64,000 nt of DNA. Origin: Streptomyces sp. NBC_01306. GTDB lineage: Bacteria; Actinomycetota; Actinomycetes; Streptomycetales; Streptomycetaceae. Shown here one piece after another: positions 43,564 through 52,569 of this stretch; positions within the stretch are counted from its first letter, which is position 1, and each line of letters opens with the position of its first letter. The position numbers and the translations under genes are program-made. A model generated the notes under the pieces. That model saw nothing but the letters and a program-made list of their open reading frames with translations, made no database searches and was not told where the DNA came from. Location of the stretch: assembly GCF_026340465.1 (NCBI RefSeq), contig NZ_JAPEPC010000001.1:434001-498000 (forward strand), in the 5' to 3' direction.

Positions 43564-44708
43564 ATGCCACCCTGGCCGCCGTCGCCCTCTCGCTCCTCTC
43601 CGCCGTCGGTTATGCGACGGCCGCGGTCGCTCAGGAGCGTCTCGCGTCCCGTACCCGGCCCGGCTCCGGGCTGCTGCGGCTGCTCGGCCACGGCGCCTGG
43701 TGGTGGGCGGTCGGCCTCAACGCGGCAGGGGCCCTCCTGCATGTGGCGGCGCTGAAATACGGGTCGCTCACCCTCGTACAGCCGCTCGGCGCACTCACCC
43801 TGGTCGCGGCCGTCCCGCTGGGCGCACGTCTCGCCGGGCGCCGGGTCGCCAGGACCGAATGGCGCGGCACCGTACTCACGCTTCTCGGCCTGGCGGCGCT
43901 GCTGCTGGCCGCCGGGGGCACGCCTCCGCACGAGACGCTCTCGCTGCCCGAGGCACTGGGGATCGCGGCGGTGGCTGTCGTCCTGGTCGCGGCGCTCGTA
44001 CGGCGCTCGGGCAGGCCGGGCGCACGCCCCGGGCTGCGCTTCGCCACCGCGTCCGGACTCGTATCGGGCGTCGCATCGGCGCTCACCCAGACCGTGACGG
44101 TCTCGGTCACCGACCACACCCACGGTCCGGCGATCAGCTGGCGGACGGCCGTCGTGGCGCTGCTCGTCGCGGCCTTCGCGGTGGGCGGGCTGCTGCTCTC
44201 GCAGACCGCGTACCGGGGCGGCCTCGGCGCCCCGCTCGCCATGGTCACACTCGCAAACCCCGTCGCCGCGTCGGTGATCGGCCTGGCCCTGCTGGGCGAA
44301 CGCCTCCAGGGCGGGGCCGTCGGAGTGCTGCTCGCCGGGGTGGGGGCGGTGGCCGCCGCCCGGGGAGTGGTCCTCCTCACCCGGGCGACCGCCACGGCAC
44401 CGGCCGCGACTCAGCCGCCGGCCGCGCCACCGTCATCCACCCCGTCCACCCCCTCGGTGCCGCCGCCCCTGCTGCGGTCGTCCGCCGCACCCGAGCCGCC
44501 GACACCGCTGCCGTCGTCCGCGGCATCCGAGCCGCCGGCCCTTCCCCGGTCGTCCACCAGGCCCGAGCTGCCGGTCACCGTCCCGCTCCGGCCACCGCAG
44601 CCGCAGACCGCGCCCGCGTCGTCCGCTACACCCCCGCCACCCTCCGTACCTCGATCAGCAGCGCCTGCCCAGGATCGAGCACCGGCATCGGCACCCCTGC
44701 TCCACTGA
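43560..44708 (+). CDS. DMT-superfamily transporter (EamA-like) with Pro/Ser-rich tail
   Basis: A 382-aa membrane protein. Residues about 1-285 hold nine to ten hydrophobic helices ('TLAAVALSLLSAVGYATAAVA', 'SLTLVQPLGALTLVAAVPLGA', 'PLAMVTLANPVAASVIGLALL'), the drug/metabolite transporter pattern with an internal repeat. The last 95 or so residues are a Pro/Ser/Ala/Glu tail with an approximate 12-residue repeat (RSSAAPEPPTPL, PSSAASEPPALP, RSSTRPELPVTV), probably cytoplasmic and unstructured. The GTG at 43560 is supported by GGAG upstream and by overlap with the small ORF; a longer frame opens at 43461. Its 3' end overlaps the convergent alpha-galactosidase gene by 83 bp. The likely regulator is the divergent TetR protein. 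Confidence 0.8.
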   Translation: MNATLAAVALSLLSAVGYATAAVAQERLASRTRPGSGLLRLLGHGAWWWAVGLNAAGALLHVAALKYGSLTLVQPLGALTLVAAVPLGARLAGRRVARTEWRGTVLTLLGLAALLLAAGGTPPHETLSLPEALGIAAVAVVLVAALVRRSGRPGARPGLRFATASGLVSGVASALTQTVTVSVTDHTHGPAISWRTAVVALLVAAFAVGGLLLSQTAYRGGLGAPLAMVTLANPVAASVIGLALLGERLQGGAVGVLLAGVGAVAAARGVVLLTRATATAPAATQPPAAPPSSTPSTPSVPPPLLRSSAAPEPPTPLPSSAASEPPALPRSSTRPELPVTVPLRPPQPQTAPASSATPPPPSVPRSAAPAQDRAPASAPLLH

Positions 44709-46809
44709 GCACCGGTCCGGGCAGCGCCACCCATCCGTCCAGGGCGGCCGTGACCCAGGCGGGCGCGAGCACTTCGCGGAACGAGGGCAGTCCGGCCTCC
44801 GTCCGGACGCGGACCCGGTAGCTCCCCGTACGGTCCAGGCCGGGCAGCGCGATACGCCCCGGCTGGGCCTCCGGCGAACTGGCCAGCTGCGCCCAGCAGT
44901 ACAGGGCGGCGCTCGCGTCCGGAGCCACCACCCCGTGCAGCAGCGCGGCGTCGCCGCCGAGATCCGCGCGGACCACCCGTCCGCTGTGCAGCAGCGGCCG
45001 CAGCTCCTTGTAGAGCGCGCCCCAGGCCGTCAGCTCCGCCAGCTCGTCCGGCGAGCACGCACCGAGGTCCCGCTCGATTCCGGCGTGGGCGAACAGCGCG
45101 GTGAGCAGCCGGAAGGAGCTGTCCGTGATCCGCCCTGTGGTGTGGCTGCGGGCCTCGCCGACATGCGAGCCGATCAGCTCGGGCGGCAGCAGCTGGCCGG
45201 TCCAGCGCTGGATGGCCTGGCGCTCGACGGGATCGTTGCAGTCCGACGCCCACACCCGGTCCGTACGGGCCAGGACCCCCAGGTCCACGCGGGCCCCGCC
45301 GCTGGAGCAGCTCTCGATCTCAAGACCGGGGTGCCGTTCCCTGAGTGCGTCGAGCAGCCGGTACAGCGCCTCGGTCTGCGCGTGCACGCCCGGACGGTCA
45401 CGGCCGTCCGCCGACCGCTGGACGGCTTCGTGCAGGTCCCGGTTGTGGTCCCACTTCAGATAGTCGACGGAGTACCGCGTGACGATCGCGTCGAGCGATG
45501 TGAGCAGATACGCCCACGCCTCGGGATGCCCGATGTTGAGGCCGTACTGATGGCGGGAGCCGGGACCCAGCCCGGCGCTCGGCCCGAGGATCCACCCGGG
45601 GTGGGCGCGGGCCAGCTCCGATTCGAGGTTGACCATCTCCGGCTCGACCCAGAGCCCGAACTGCATACCGCGCGCGTGCACCCGGTCGGCGAGCGGCGTC
45701 AGCCCGTCGGGCCACACCGCGGTGTCGACGGTCCAGTCCCCCAGCCCCGCGGTGTCGTCCCGGCGGCCGAGGAACCAGCCGTCGTCCAGCACGAACCGCT
45801 CCACGCCGATGTCGGCGGCCAGGTCGGCGAGGGCGACAAGACGCTCGGGCCGGTGGTCGAAGTACACGGCCTCCCAGCTGTTCAGGGTCAGCGGGCGCGG
45901 CGTCACCGGATGCGAGGGACGTGCCCTGAGCAGCGCGTGGAAGCGGTCGGCGAGCCCGTCGAGCCCGGTGCCGGACCAGCTGAACCAGCAGACCGGCGAG
46001 GTGTACGTCTCCCCCGGCGCCAGGCGTATCTCCCCCGGCGCGAGCAGTTCCCCGCCGCCGAGCACGGCGGCGTGCGCCCCGGCGCCCTCGGGCAGCCGCT
46101 CGGCCAGCCAGCGCTGATTACCGCTCCAGCCGATATGGACACCCCACACCTCGCCGGCGCGGAACGCGAAGCCCGGCACCCCGGCGGTGAGCAGGTACGG
46201 GGCGTCCTGGCCGGTCCTGCCCCGGCGCTGCTCCCGTACGTGGCTGCCGTGCCCGAGCGGCCTGCGCTGCGGGGACCGTTCGCGGCACCACCTGCCGGTG
46301 AAATCGAGGATCTCCGAGGCCCTGCGCGGCAGCGGCAGCAGGGTGGTGACACCGCTGAGGTCGTACGGAACGGGGTCCGCGTCAGGCCGCCGGGCGACCG
46401 TGGTCCGCACCGCCAGCACCCCGGAGGGGTCCAGCCGGTAGGTGAGGGTGAGGTCGAGGCCCGCGCCGTCCTCGGTGAGGCGGAGGACCAGTTCACCGTC
46501 GCTCTCCTCGGCAGCGACGAAACGGGGCTTCGGCGTGGTGGCGGTGCCTGCCAGATGACCCTGGTGGGCAGGGGTACCCGACCAGCCGTCGGCCTCGGTG
46601 GGCCAGACCGTGAACTGCCGTGGTTCTTCCAGGGCGTTGTGGAGCGCGGCGCCGTCGGCGGTGAGTGCGAGCGCGGCGCATTCCTCGTTGGTGAGTGCGC
46701 CCAGATCCTCGCCCCAGTGCAGGATCCGGGGCAGCGGCGCGGACAGGTCGACGACCAGGCCCACACCGGCTGCGCGCAGTTGGACGGTTCTGGGGGCGGT
46801 GCGGGTCAT
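44626..46809 (-). CDS. Alpha-galactosidase, glycoside hydrolase family 36
   Basis: A 727-aa protein with the GH36 layout: N-terminal beta-supersandwich ('LPRILHWGEDLGALTNEE'), TIM barrel and C-terminal beta domain. Barrel signatures are 'NSWEAVYFDH', 'RFVLDDGWFLGRRDD', 'FGLWVEPEMVN', the nucleophile Asp in 'VDYLKWDHNRD', and the acid/base region 'VWASDCNDPVERQ'. It releases terminal alpha-1,6-galactose from melibiose, raffinose and related sugars; there is no signal peptide. ATG at 46809 has AGAGGAAG upstream; the frame is open to 46854. The gene stands alone; an AT-rich palindrome (46879-46895) lies 70 bp upstream. The 3' end overlaps the DMT gene. Confidence 0.92.
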   Translation of the reverse strand: MTRTAPRTVQLRAAGVGLVVDLSAPLPRILHWGEDLGALTNEECAALALTADGAALHNALEEPRQFTVWPTEADGWSGTPAHQGHLAGTATTPKPRFVAAEESDGELVLRLTEDGAGLDLTLTYRLDPSGVLAVRTTVARRPDADPVPYDLSGVTTLLPLPRRASEILDFTGRWCRERSPQRRPLGHGSHVREQRRGRTGQDAPYLLTAGVPGFAFRAGEVWGVHIGWSGNQRWLAERLPEGAGAHAAVLGGGELLAPGEIRLAPGETYTSPVCWFSWSGTGLDGLADRFHALLRARPSHPVTPRPLTLNSWEAVYFDHRPERLVALADLAADIGVERFVLDDGWFLGRRDDTAGLGDWTVDTAVWPDGLTPLADRVHARGMQFGLWVEPEMVNLESELARAHPGWILGPSAGLGPGSRHQYGLNIGHPEAWAYLLTSLDAIVTRYSVDYLKWDHNRDLHEAVQRSADGRDRPGVHAQTEALYRLLDALRERHPGLEIESCSSGGARVDLGVLARTDRVWASDCNDPVERQAIQRWTGQLLPPELIGSHVGEARSHTTGRITDSSFRLLTALFAHAGIERDLGACSPDELAELTAWGALYKELRPLLHSGRVVRADLGGDAALLHGVVAPDASAALYCWAQLASSPEAQPGRIALPGLDRTGSYRVRVRTEAGLPSFREVLAPAWVTAALDGWVALPGPVLSGAGVPMPVLDPGQALLIEVRRVAGV

Positions 46810-46878
46810 ACGGGGCTTCCTCTCTCCGGTCACAGACCATCGACCGCGGAACACACCTGCGCTAGATTCGATTCAAGA

Positions 46879-46895
46879 CAATTATTGATCAATTG
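46879..46895. promoter_or_regulatory. AT-rich palindrome between alpha-galactosidase and terpene synthase
   Basis: CAATTATTGATCAATTG has matching CAATT and AATTG ends and a TTGATCAA core. It is the most AT-rich point in the neighbourhood, 70 bp upstream of the alpha-galactosidase start and 97 bp before the terpene synthase start. It could be a sugar-responsive (ROK or LacI type) operator, or a promoter -10 region. Confidence 0.4.
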
Positions 46896-46991
46896 AGGCC
46901 ACCCGTCTGGTAGTTGTAAGGTAAACAACGATCGGGCGTGGGCGTATATGCTCCAGCGCATCGTCAGGCATTCCGCACTTGGAGGCTGATC

Positions 46992-48077
46992 ATGACCATC
47001 GCCCCGCAGCAGCGGCTGGTTCAGCAGCTCCCAGCAGCGCCTTTCTACTGCCCGGTGCCACCCGGCACGCACCCCGCGGCGGCCTCGCTCAATGAGGCGA
47101 CCGTACGCTGGATGCTGCAGCAGCACATGGACACCGACGAGCAGCAGCGCCGCCGTCTCACCCTCTGCGACTTCGGTGGTCTCACCGCATCGACCATGCC
47201 GTACGGATGGATCGAGCCACTGACTCTGATGGCCCGGTTGCACGCCGTGCTGTTCTCTCTCGACGACGGACTGTGCGACGAGTCCTACGCGACCGCCGGC
47301 CTGCTCGCCCAGGAGACCGGCCGCATCATGCGCGCGGTCGAGGCCCCGTACTCGGCCCCTTCGCCCGGCGAGTCCGCGCGCACGGCCGCGCTGCGGTCGA
47401 TCAGGCTCGACCTCGCCCGCCACGCGACGCCGGTCCAGCTGCGTCGCTGGACCGAGGCCATGCGCGTCTACACCTCCGGGCTCGTCTGGGAGGCGTCCTG
47501 GCGCAGCAGCCCCGGCCTCCCCTCACTGGACGACTACGTCACCCTCTGGATGCGGGCCATAGGGATGGCCCCCTCCACCGCGATGATCGAGATCACCGGA
47601 GGGCTGACGCTCGCCGACGAGGAACTGGACGATCCCCGGATACGCGCGCTGACCGAGATGGCCTGGACGCTGGTCAGCTGGGACAACGACCTCTACTCCC
47701 GCAACAAGGAACTCCTGCGGGCCGACGACGATCTGAACCTGATCGACGTACTGGCCCAGGAGTACGGCATCGACGCACTCCGCGCCCAGCAGGAGGCCGT
47801 GGTGATGCGCGACCGGGTGATGGTGCTCTTCATGCGGCTGCGGGAGCGCGCGCTCCGGGACGCCGGGCCCCAACTCCGGCAGTACGTCAACGGTTTGGGC
47901 CAGTTCGTGCGCGGCCACCTGGACTGGGCCTCGGTCTGCCCCCGGTACACCGTGCCGGGCGCACCGGCCGCCGGGCCCGACGGCTGGTGGAAGCGGCTCC
48001 CGGCCGTGGTGGACCAGGACCCGCTTCCCCTGCCGTCGATCTCCTGGTGGTGGGACCAGCTGGACGACGGTCAGTAG
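46992..48077 (+). CDS. Class I terpene synthase (cyclase)
   Basis: A 361-aa protein with all motifs of bacterial class I terpene cyclases: the aspartate-rich motif at 91-97 ('LDDGLCDE'), the NSE triad at 232-240 ('NDLYSRNKE'), the upstream 'PYGWIEPL' region, and a C-terminal RY pair in 'CPRYTVPG'. It should ionise a prenyl diphosphate, likely farnesyl or geranyl diphosphate, and cyclise it; the product cannot be read from sequence. ATG at 46992 has TTGGAGG 6 nt upstream. It is convergent with, and overlaps by 7 bp, the CYP157-like P450 of the conservon, so terpene formation and oxidation are probably linked. No prenyl-diphosphate synthase gene is in the window. Confidence 0.9.
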   Translation: MTIAPQQRLVQQLPAAPFYCPVPPGTHPAAASLNEATVRWMLQQHMDTDEQQRRRLTLCDFGGLTASTMPYGWIEPLTLMARLHAVLFSLDDGLCDESYATAGLLAQETGRIMRAVEAPYSAPSPGESARTAALRSIRLDLARHATPVQLRRWTEAMRVYTSGLVWEASWRSSPGLPSLDDYVTLWMRAIGMAPSTAMIEITGGLTLADEELDDPRIRALTEMAWTLVSWDNDLYSRNKELLRADDDLNLIDVLAQEYGIDALRAQQEAVVMRDRVMVLFMRLRERALRDAGPQLRQYVNGLGQFVRGHLDWASVCPRYTVPGAPAAGPDGWWKRLPAVVDQDPLPLPSISWWWDQLDDGQ

Positions 48078-49573
48078 CCGCGCCACCAGCTGGTCAGGGC
48101 CCGCCAGAGCCGCTTCGGTGCCGAGCCGCGCTGGGCCGGTACCGCCGCCGCGGGCGGCGGCGTCCCCACGGGCGTCGCCCGGGCCGGCGGTGCGGGCTGC
48201 TGTACGACGGGCGGCGCGGCCGGCGGGTGCGAGGTGACCTCCCACTCGGCGCGGGGCGGCGGCATCGCCGCAGGGGACGGCGCGACCATGATGTCCTGCG
48301 GTGGTCGCGGCGCGAACGTCACGGGCAGCCGGTCCAGATGACGGGACATCAGCGAGCCGGTCCAGCTCAGTTCGTGTTCCTCCAGGGCCAGTTCCACATC
48401 GGGGAGCCGCATCAGCAGCGCGTCGACGCCGACATCGGCGATGGCGCGTCCGATGTCCTGCCCGGGACACTCGTGTGCCCCACCGCTGAAGGCCAGATGG
48501 GCCCGGTTGCCCTGCATGGAGGCGTTCGGGTCGGGGCGGACGACCGGGTCGATGTTGGCGGCTGCGATCCCGACCACGAGGGCGTCGCCCCCCTTGATCT
48601 GCTGGCCCCCCAGTTCGGTGTCACCGACCGCCCAGCGGCCGAGGATCGTGGTGAAGGGCGGTTCGTCCCACAGCGTCTGCTCGACCGCCTCGGGCACCGT
48701 CATATGACCGCCGCTCAACTGGGCCCTGAACCGCGGGTCGGTGAGGACCATGCGCAGCACATTGGCGATGAGGTTCGCGGTGGTCTCGTACGCGGCGATG
48801 AGCACCAGCCGCATGTGCTGGCTCACCTCGTCGTCGGTGAGCCCGGCGGGGTGCGTGATCAGCCGGCTGGCGAAGTCCTCCCGCGGCGCTGATCTGCGCT
48901 GGGCGACCAGCCGGTTGAGCGCGGCCATCACGAAGGCGTTGCTCACGATGGCGGTCTCGGTGCCCTTGATCATGTCGCGGGCGGCCTGCACCAGCCGTTC
49001 GCTGTACTCCTCGGGCATACCGAGGATCTGGCACATCACCATCATCGGCAGATGTTCGGCGAACCGGCTGACGAGATCGGCCTTGCCGTCCTGGCAGAAG
49101 TCGTTGACCAGCCGGTTGCTGTAGCGGTTGATGAAGCGGCGGGTGCTGCGGGTGTCGATGTGCGACATCGCGTCGGTGACCGCGCCGCGCAGCCGCTCGT
49201 GTTCGGCGCCGTCGGCGAAGACACAGATCGGCTGCCAGGTGAAGACCGGCGCGAGCGGGTGGTCGGGGGCCGCCGTGCCGTCCTGGAGGGCGCGCCAGCG
49301 GCGTGAGTCACGCGAGAAGAGCGAGGGTGTACGGGTCATGTACAGGTTCTCGCTGTGGCCGAGCACCAGCCAGGCGGGGACGTCGCCGTGCAGCAGCACG
49401 GGTGCCACCGGGCCGTGCTCGGCGCGCAGCTTCTCGTACAGGCCCATCGGGTCCTGCTCGGCCTCGGTCCCGTACAGCCGCCGCAGCCCGCCGGGCCCGA
49501 GCCCGTGGGCCGGGCACTGCGGAGGCGGGACTGCCGCGCCGGTGCCGGGCTGGTGGTCGAAGGGGGTTGTCAC
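48071..49573 (-). CDS. Cytochrome P450 of the conservon (CYP157-like, ExxR replaced)
   Basis: A 500-aa protein. Heme ligand Cys near residue 365 in 'SGGAHECPGQDIG'; I-helix 'LIAAYETTANLI'. The K-helix ExxR, nearly universal in P450s, is replaced by 'EQTLW' near residue 298. From memory, CYP157 enzymes of Streptomyces coelicolor show EQSLW at this place and are encoded in conservons. The C-terminal 85 residues after the P450 fold are Pro/Ala-rich and end in a basic-aromatic 'KRLWRALTSWWRGY', an unusual tail that could bind membrane or partner. GTG at 49573 has GGAG 6 nt upstream; a GTG at 49579 overlaps that GGAG. It follows cvnD by 45 bp, in the place of CvnE. Confidence 0.88.
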   Translation of the reverse strand: MTTPFDHQPGTGAAVPPPQCPAHGLGPGGLRRLYGTEAEQDPMGLYEKLRAEHGPVAPVLLHGDVPAWLVLGHSENLYMTRTPSLFSRDSRRWRALQDGTAAPDHPLAPVFTWQPICVFADGAEHERLRGAVTDAMSHIDTRSTRRFINRYSNRLVNDFCQDGKADLVSRFAEHLPMMVMCQILGMPEEYSERLVQAARDMIKGTETAIVSNAFVMAALNRLVAQRRSAPREDFASRLITHPAGLTDDEVSQHMRLVLIAAYETTANLIANVLRMVLTDPRFRAQLSGGHMTVPEAVEQTLWDEPPFTTILGRWAVGDTELGGQQIKGGDALVVGIAAANIDPVVRPDPNASMQGNRAHLAFSGGAHECPGQDIGRAIADVGVDALLMRLPDVELALEEHELSWTGSLMSRHLDRLPVTFAPRPPQDIMVAPSPAAMPPPRAEWEVTSHPPAAPPVVQQPAPPARATPVGTPPPAAAVPAQRGSAPKRLWRALTSWWRGY

Positions 49574-49618
49574 GGTCACTCCAATACGTACGGACGGGGA
49601 CGGTACGGCCGGTACGGC

Positions 49619-50233
49619 CTAGGCACGCCGCATGGCGAGGGAGTGCAGATAGCGCATGAGGGCCATCAGGGTGTCGCGGCTGGAGGCGCGCTGCCGCGCG
49701 TCGCAGTCCACGATCGGGACCTCGTCGGGCAGGTCGAGCGCGGCCCGCAGCGCCTCCAGGCGGTGGCGGGGCGCGTCGGGGAAGGTGTTGATGGCGACGA
49801 TGAACGGCACGCCGCGCTCCTCCAGCCTGCCGATCACATCGAAGCTGACCTCCAGCCTGCGGGTGTCGACCAGCACGACGGCGCCGAGCGCGCCCTCGAA
49901 GAGGCCGTTCCACAGGAACCAGAAGCGCTCCTGGCCCGGGGTGCCGAAGAGGTAGAGCACAAGCTGTTCGCTGATGCTGATCCGGCCGAAGTCCATCGCC
50001 ACTGTGGTGGCGGTCTTGCTCTCCACACCGGAGTTGTCGTCGACTCCGACCCCGGCCTGGGTCATCGTCTCCTCGGTGGTCAGCGGGCGGATCTCGCTCA
50101 CCGAACGCACCATCGTCGTCTTGCCGACCCCGAACCCGCCCACGATCACGATCTTGACCGCGGCCGTGGCCGTGTCGGGCAGTACGTCTTCCCTCCTGGG
50201 GCCTGCGATCGTGTCAGAGCTTCTGGAGTCCAT
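49619..50233 (-). CDS. cvnD: Conservon protein CvnD, small GTPase-like ATP/GTP-binding protein
   Basis: A 204-aa protein with Walker A 'GGFGVGKTTMVRSVSEI', a switch region 'TTVAMDFGRI' and G3-like 'YLFGTPGQERFWFLW', plus 'VLVDTRRLEVSFD' and 'VAINTFPDAP' (in the position of NKxD). This is the MglA/Ras-like CvnD family. CvnA-D form a membrane-associated complex likened to eukaryotic G-protein systems. It overlaps cvnC by 20 bp. Its position before the P450 gene matches conservons of the rar type. Confidence 0.92.
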   Translation of the reverse strand: MDSRSSDTIAGPRREDVLPDTATAAVKIVIVGGFGVGKTTMVRSVSEIRPLTTEETMTQAGVGVDDNSGVESKTATTVAMDFGRISISEQLVLYLFGTPGQERFWFLWNGLFEGALGAVVLVDTRRLEVSFDVIGRLEERGVPFIVAINTFPDAPRHRLEALRAALDLPDEVPIVDCDARQRASSRDTLMALMRYLHSLAMRRA

Positions 50234-50588
50234 GCATCACCGCTTCGAGAAGGGCCCTGTCCGGCAGCGCCGCGCGGACGATGGGCGCGCGCGACTCGAC
50301 CAGTTCGGCCGCGAGGAGATCGGTCAGCAGCGCGGTCACCACGCTGAACGGCAGGCGCAGATAGGCGGAGATCTCGGCCACGGACAACGGCGACTTGCAC
50401 AGCCGTACGATCGCGGCCTGTTCCGGCTGGACGGTCGGGGACGGCTCGGCCCGGGACACCACGATGGTGACCAGGTCGAGGGGGGCCCGTTCGCCGCCGT
50501 CCGGCCCGCCGGTGATCACATAGAGCCGTTCCGGGTCCCCCGAGTCCGGCTCCGCCTTCCGGCGTTCTCTGCGGGGCGGCGAATTCAT
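50214..50588 (-). CDS. cvnC: Conservon protein CvnC (DUF742)
   Basis: A 124-aa protein of the DUF742 family: 'DPERLYVITGGPDGG' near the N-terminus, 'VQPEQAAIVRLCKSPLSVAEISAYLRLPFSVVTALLTDLL' in pieces (a helix-turn-helix-like winged fold), ending 'LLEAVMHGLQKL'. It is always found between CvnB and CvnD. ATG at 50588 overlaps the cvnB stop by four bases. Confidence 0.92.
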   Translation of the reverse strand: MNSPPRRERRKAEPDSGDPERLYVITGGPDGGERAPLDLVTIVVSRAEPSPTVQPEQAAIVRLCKSPLSVAEISAYLRLPFSVVTALLTDLLAAELVESRAPIVRAALPDRALLEAVMHGLQKL

Positions 50589-50992
50589 CCGGCCTTCCCG
50601 TCGTGCCGCGGCGGGCTGGCCAGATGAGCTCCGATCCGTACCACCATGTCGCGCATCTGCGCGCCGACCAGGCCCGCTTCGACCCGTTCGTCGGTGAGGA
50701 CGGCGAGATAGGAGCCGGTGCCCGCGGCCATCAGATAGAAGAACCCGCCGGTGATCTCGATGACGACGAGCCGCATCCGGCCGTCGCTGTCCGGGATCTC
50801 GGTGGCGACCGCGGCTGCCAGGCTCTGGAGCCCGGCGCAGGCAGCGGCGAGCCGGTCCGCGCCGTCGGGGTCACCGCCGTGCCGGGCGATCCGCAGGCCG
50901 TCCGCCGAGAGCACCACGATCTGCTGGATCCCGGGGACCCCGTCGGCCAGCTCCTTGAGCATCCAGTCCATGCTGCCCAGTTGCTGAATCAC
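50585..50992 (-). CDS. cvnB: Conservon protein CvnB (roadblock/LC7 domain)
   Basis: A 135-aa roadblock/LC7 protein: 'MDWMLKELADGVPGIQQIVVLSADGLRIA', 'DRLAAACAGLQSLAAAVA', 'VVIEITGGFFYLMAAGTGSYLAVLTDE' in pieces, the MglB-like fold that pairs with CvnD GTPase and regulates its cycle. GTG at 50992 overlaps cvnA by four bases. A larger open frame (to 51895) is a shadow of cvnA. Confidence 0.92.
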   Translation of the reverse strand: MIQQLGSMDWMLKELADGVPGIQQIVVLSADGLRIARHGGDPDGADRLAAACAGLQSLAAAVATEIPDSDGRMRLVVIEITGGFFYLMAAGTGSYLAVLTDERVEAGLVGAQMRDMVVRIGAHLASPPRHDGKAG

Positions 50993-52569
50993 GCCAGGTC
51001 CCCCTTGTCCCATGGTTCGCCGGACTCTCCGACGGCCGACGGCTCCTGCGGCACTCCGTTGGCCGCCTTGGTGAAGGCCTCCAGCCAGATTCCCGGCTGG
51101 GGCTCCTCCTTCTCCGGTTGCTGCGTCTCCTCGGGCGCCCGGGGCGTGTAGGGGTCGGGCTCGGGCGCCGGGGCGGGCACCACGGCCTGTTCGGACCCGA
51201 AGGACGAACGGAGACGGCTGCGGCGCTGCGGCAGCCCGTTCGGGGTCCACTCGGTCACCACCGGTACGTCGTCCTCCATCGACAGCGCCGCCGGGGCGGG
51301 CCGCTTCGGCGCGGTGGCCTTGCGCGGCGCCCTGGAGGGGACCCGGTCGGCGAACGCGCCGATGTCCGTGTCCGCTCCGGTGCGGGGCTGTCCGGCCGCA
51401 CCGATTCCGTGTGCGATCCCGGGGGCGGGGCCTGTGGTGATCATCTCGCGGGGCACGATCAGCACCGCCCGGACGCCGCCGTAAGCAGACTGACGCAGCG
51501 CCACCTTGAGGTTGTACATCTGGCTCAGCCGGCCGACGACGGCCATGCCGAGCCGGGGCGACTCGCCCAGGTGGTTCAGGTCGGCGCCGGCCTGCGCCTT
51601 GATCAGCATGCCCTCGGCCCGCTTGCGGGCCTCCTCGCTGAGGCTGACCCCGCCGTCCTCGATCTCGATGGCGATCCCGGTCTGCACCTCGACCGCGGTG
51701 ACATGGACGCGGGTCTGCGGCGGGGAGTAGCGGGTCGCGTTGTCGAGGAGTTCGGCGACGGCGTGGATCAGCGGCTCGACGGCAGGGCCCACGATGGCGA
51801 CCTTGGCGATGGAGTGCAGATCGACCCGCGGGTACTCCAGGATGCGGGACATCGCGCCGCGCAAGACGCTGAACAGCGGTACGGGCTTGGGCCACTGGCG
51901 TCCGGGCCGGGCGCCGCCGAGCACGGAGATGCTGTCGGCGAGACGTCCGATGAGCGCGTTGCCGTGGTCGAGCCGGAGCAGGTCGTCGAAGACCTCCGGC
52001 TGGCGGCCGTGGTCCTCCTCCATCTCCCGCAGTTCCGCCGCCTGCTGGTGGACGATGGCCTGGACGCGGCGGGCGATGCCGACGAACGCGAACTGCGCGC
52101 CCTCACGCTGCGACTCCTCGTTGTCGACGATCTGCAGCAGTGAGGCGAGGATCTCGCGCTGTGCGGAGGGGAGGTCGCGGTACATCTCGCTGTTGTCGAC
52201 GAGGATGCGCATGACCTCAAGGGGCGACTCACCGTGCTTGAGCCGGTGGATCGCGGCGGGCATCAGCTCCTTGGCGAGCCGCACGGTCTCCGCGTCGTGC
52301 GCGGCGAGCCGCTGTTCCAGGAACGCCAGCCGCTCGCCGTAGGCCCGGTGGAGGGTACGGGTCGCGGAGGCGCGGCGGACGAGTGCGGTGACGAGTACGG
52401 CGACGACGACGGTGGCCAGTACGCCGGCCCAGACAAGGGGTATCCGGGCGGCCCGGTCGACCGCGACCGCGCCGACGGCCGTGGCTGCCGACGTCAGAAC
52501 GACGGAGAGCAGCAGCGCACGAACCAGTGGCGCTGTCCGATCGGTTGGAGGCGCCTCAACGCGAACCAT
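50989..52569 (-). CDS. cvnA: Conservon sensor-kinase-like protein CvnA
   Basis: A 526-aa membrane protein: two hydrophobic helices near the start ('LVRALLLSVVLTSAATAVGAV' and 'IPLVWAGVLATVVVAVLVTALV') with a very short outer loop, a coiled helical region, and a histidine-kinase-like ATPase domain with N-box 'HAVAELLDNATRYSPP' and G-box regions 'IEIEDGGVSLSEE' and 'GESPRLGMAVVGRLS'. The C-terminal 130 residues are a disordered Pro/Glu-rich tail. CvnA proteins are thought to be atypical kinases that recruit CvnB-D. ATG at 52569 has AGAGGGA upstream. It is the first gene of the conservon; the 259 bp before it hold its promoter and no gene. Confidence 0.9.
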   Translation of the reverse strand: MVRVEAPPTDRTAPLVRALLLSVVLTSAATAVGAVAVDRAARIPLVWAGVLATVVVAVLVTALVRRASATRTLHRAYGERLAFLEQRLAAHDAETVRLAKELMPAAIHRLKHGESPLEVMRILVDNSEMYRDLPSAQREILASLLQIVDNEESQREGAQFAFVGIARRVQAIVHQQAAELREMEEDHGRQPEVFDDLLRLDHGNALIGRLADSISVLGGARPGRQWPKPVPLFSVLRGAMSRILEYPRVDLHSIAKVAIVGPAVEPLIHAVAELLDNATRYSPPQTRVHVTAVEVQTGIAIEIEDGGVSLSEEARKRAEGMLIKAQAGADLNHLGESPRLGMAVVGRLSQMYNLKVALRQSAYGGVRAVLIVPREMITTGPAPGIAHGIGAAGQPRTGADTDIGAFADRVPSRAPRKATAPKRPAPAALSMEDDVPVVTEWTPNGLPQRRSRLRSSFGSEQAVVPAPAPEPDPYTPRAPEETQQPEKEEPQPGIWLEAFTKAANGVPQEPSAVGESGEPWDKGDLA

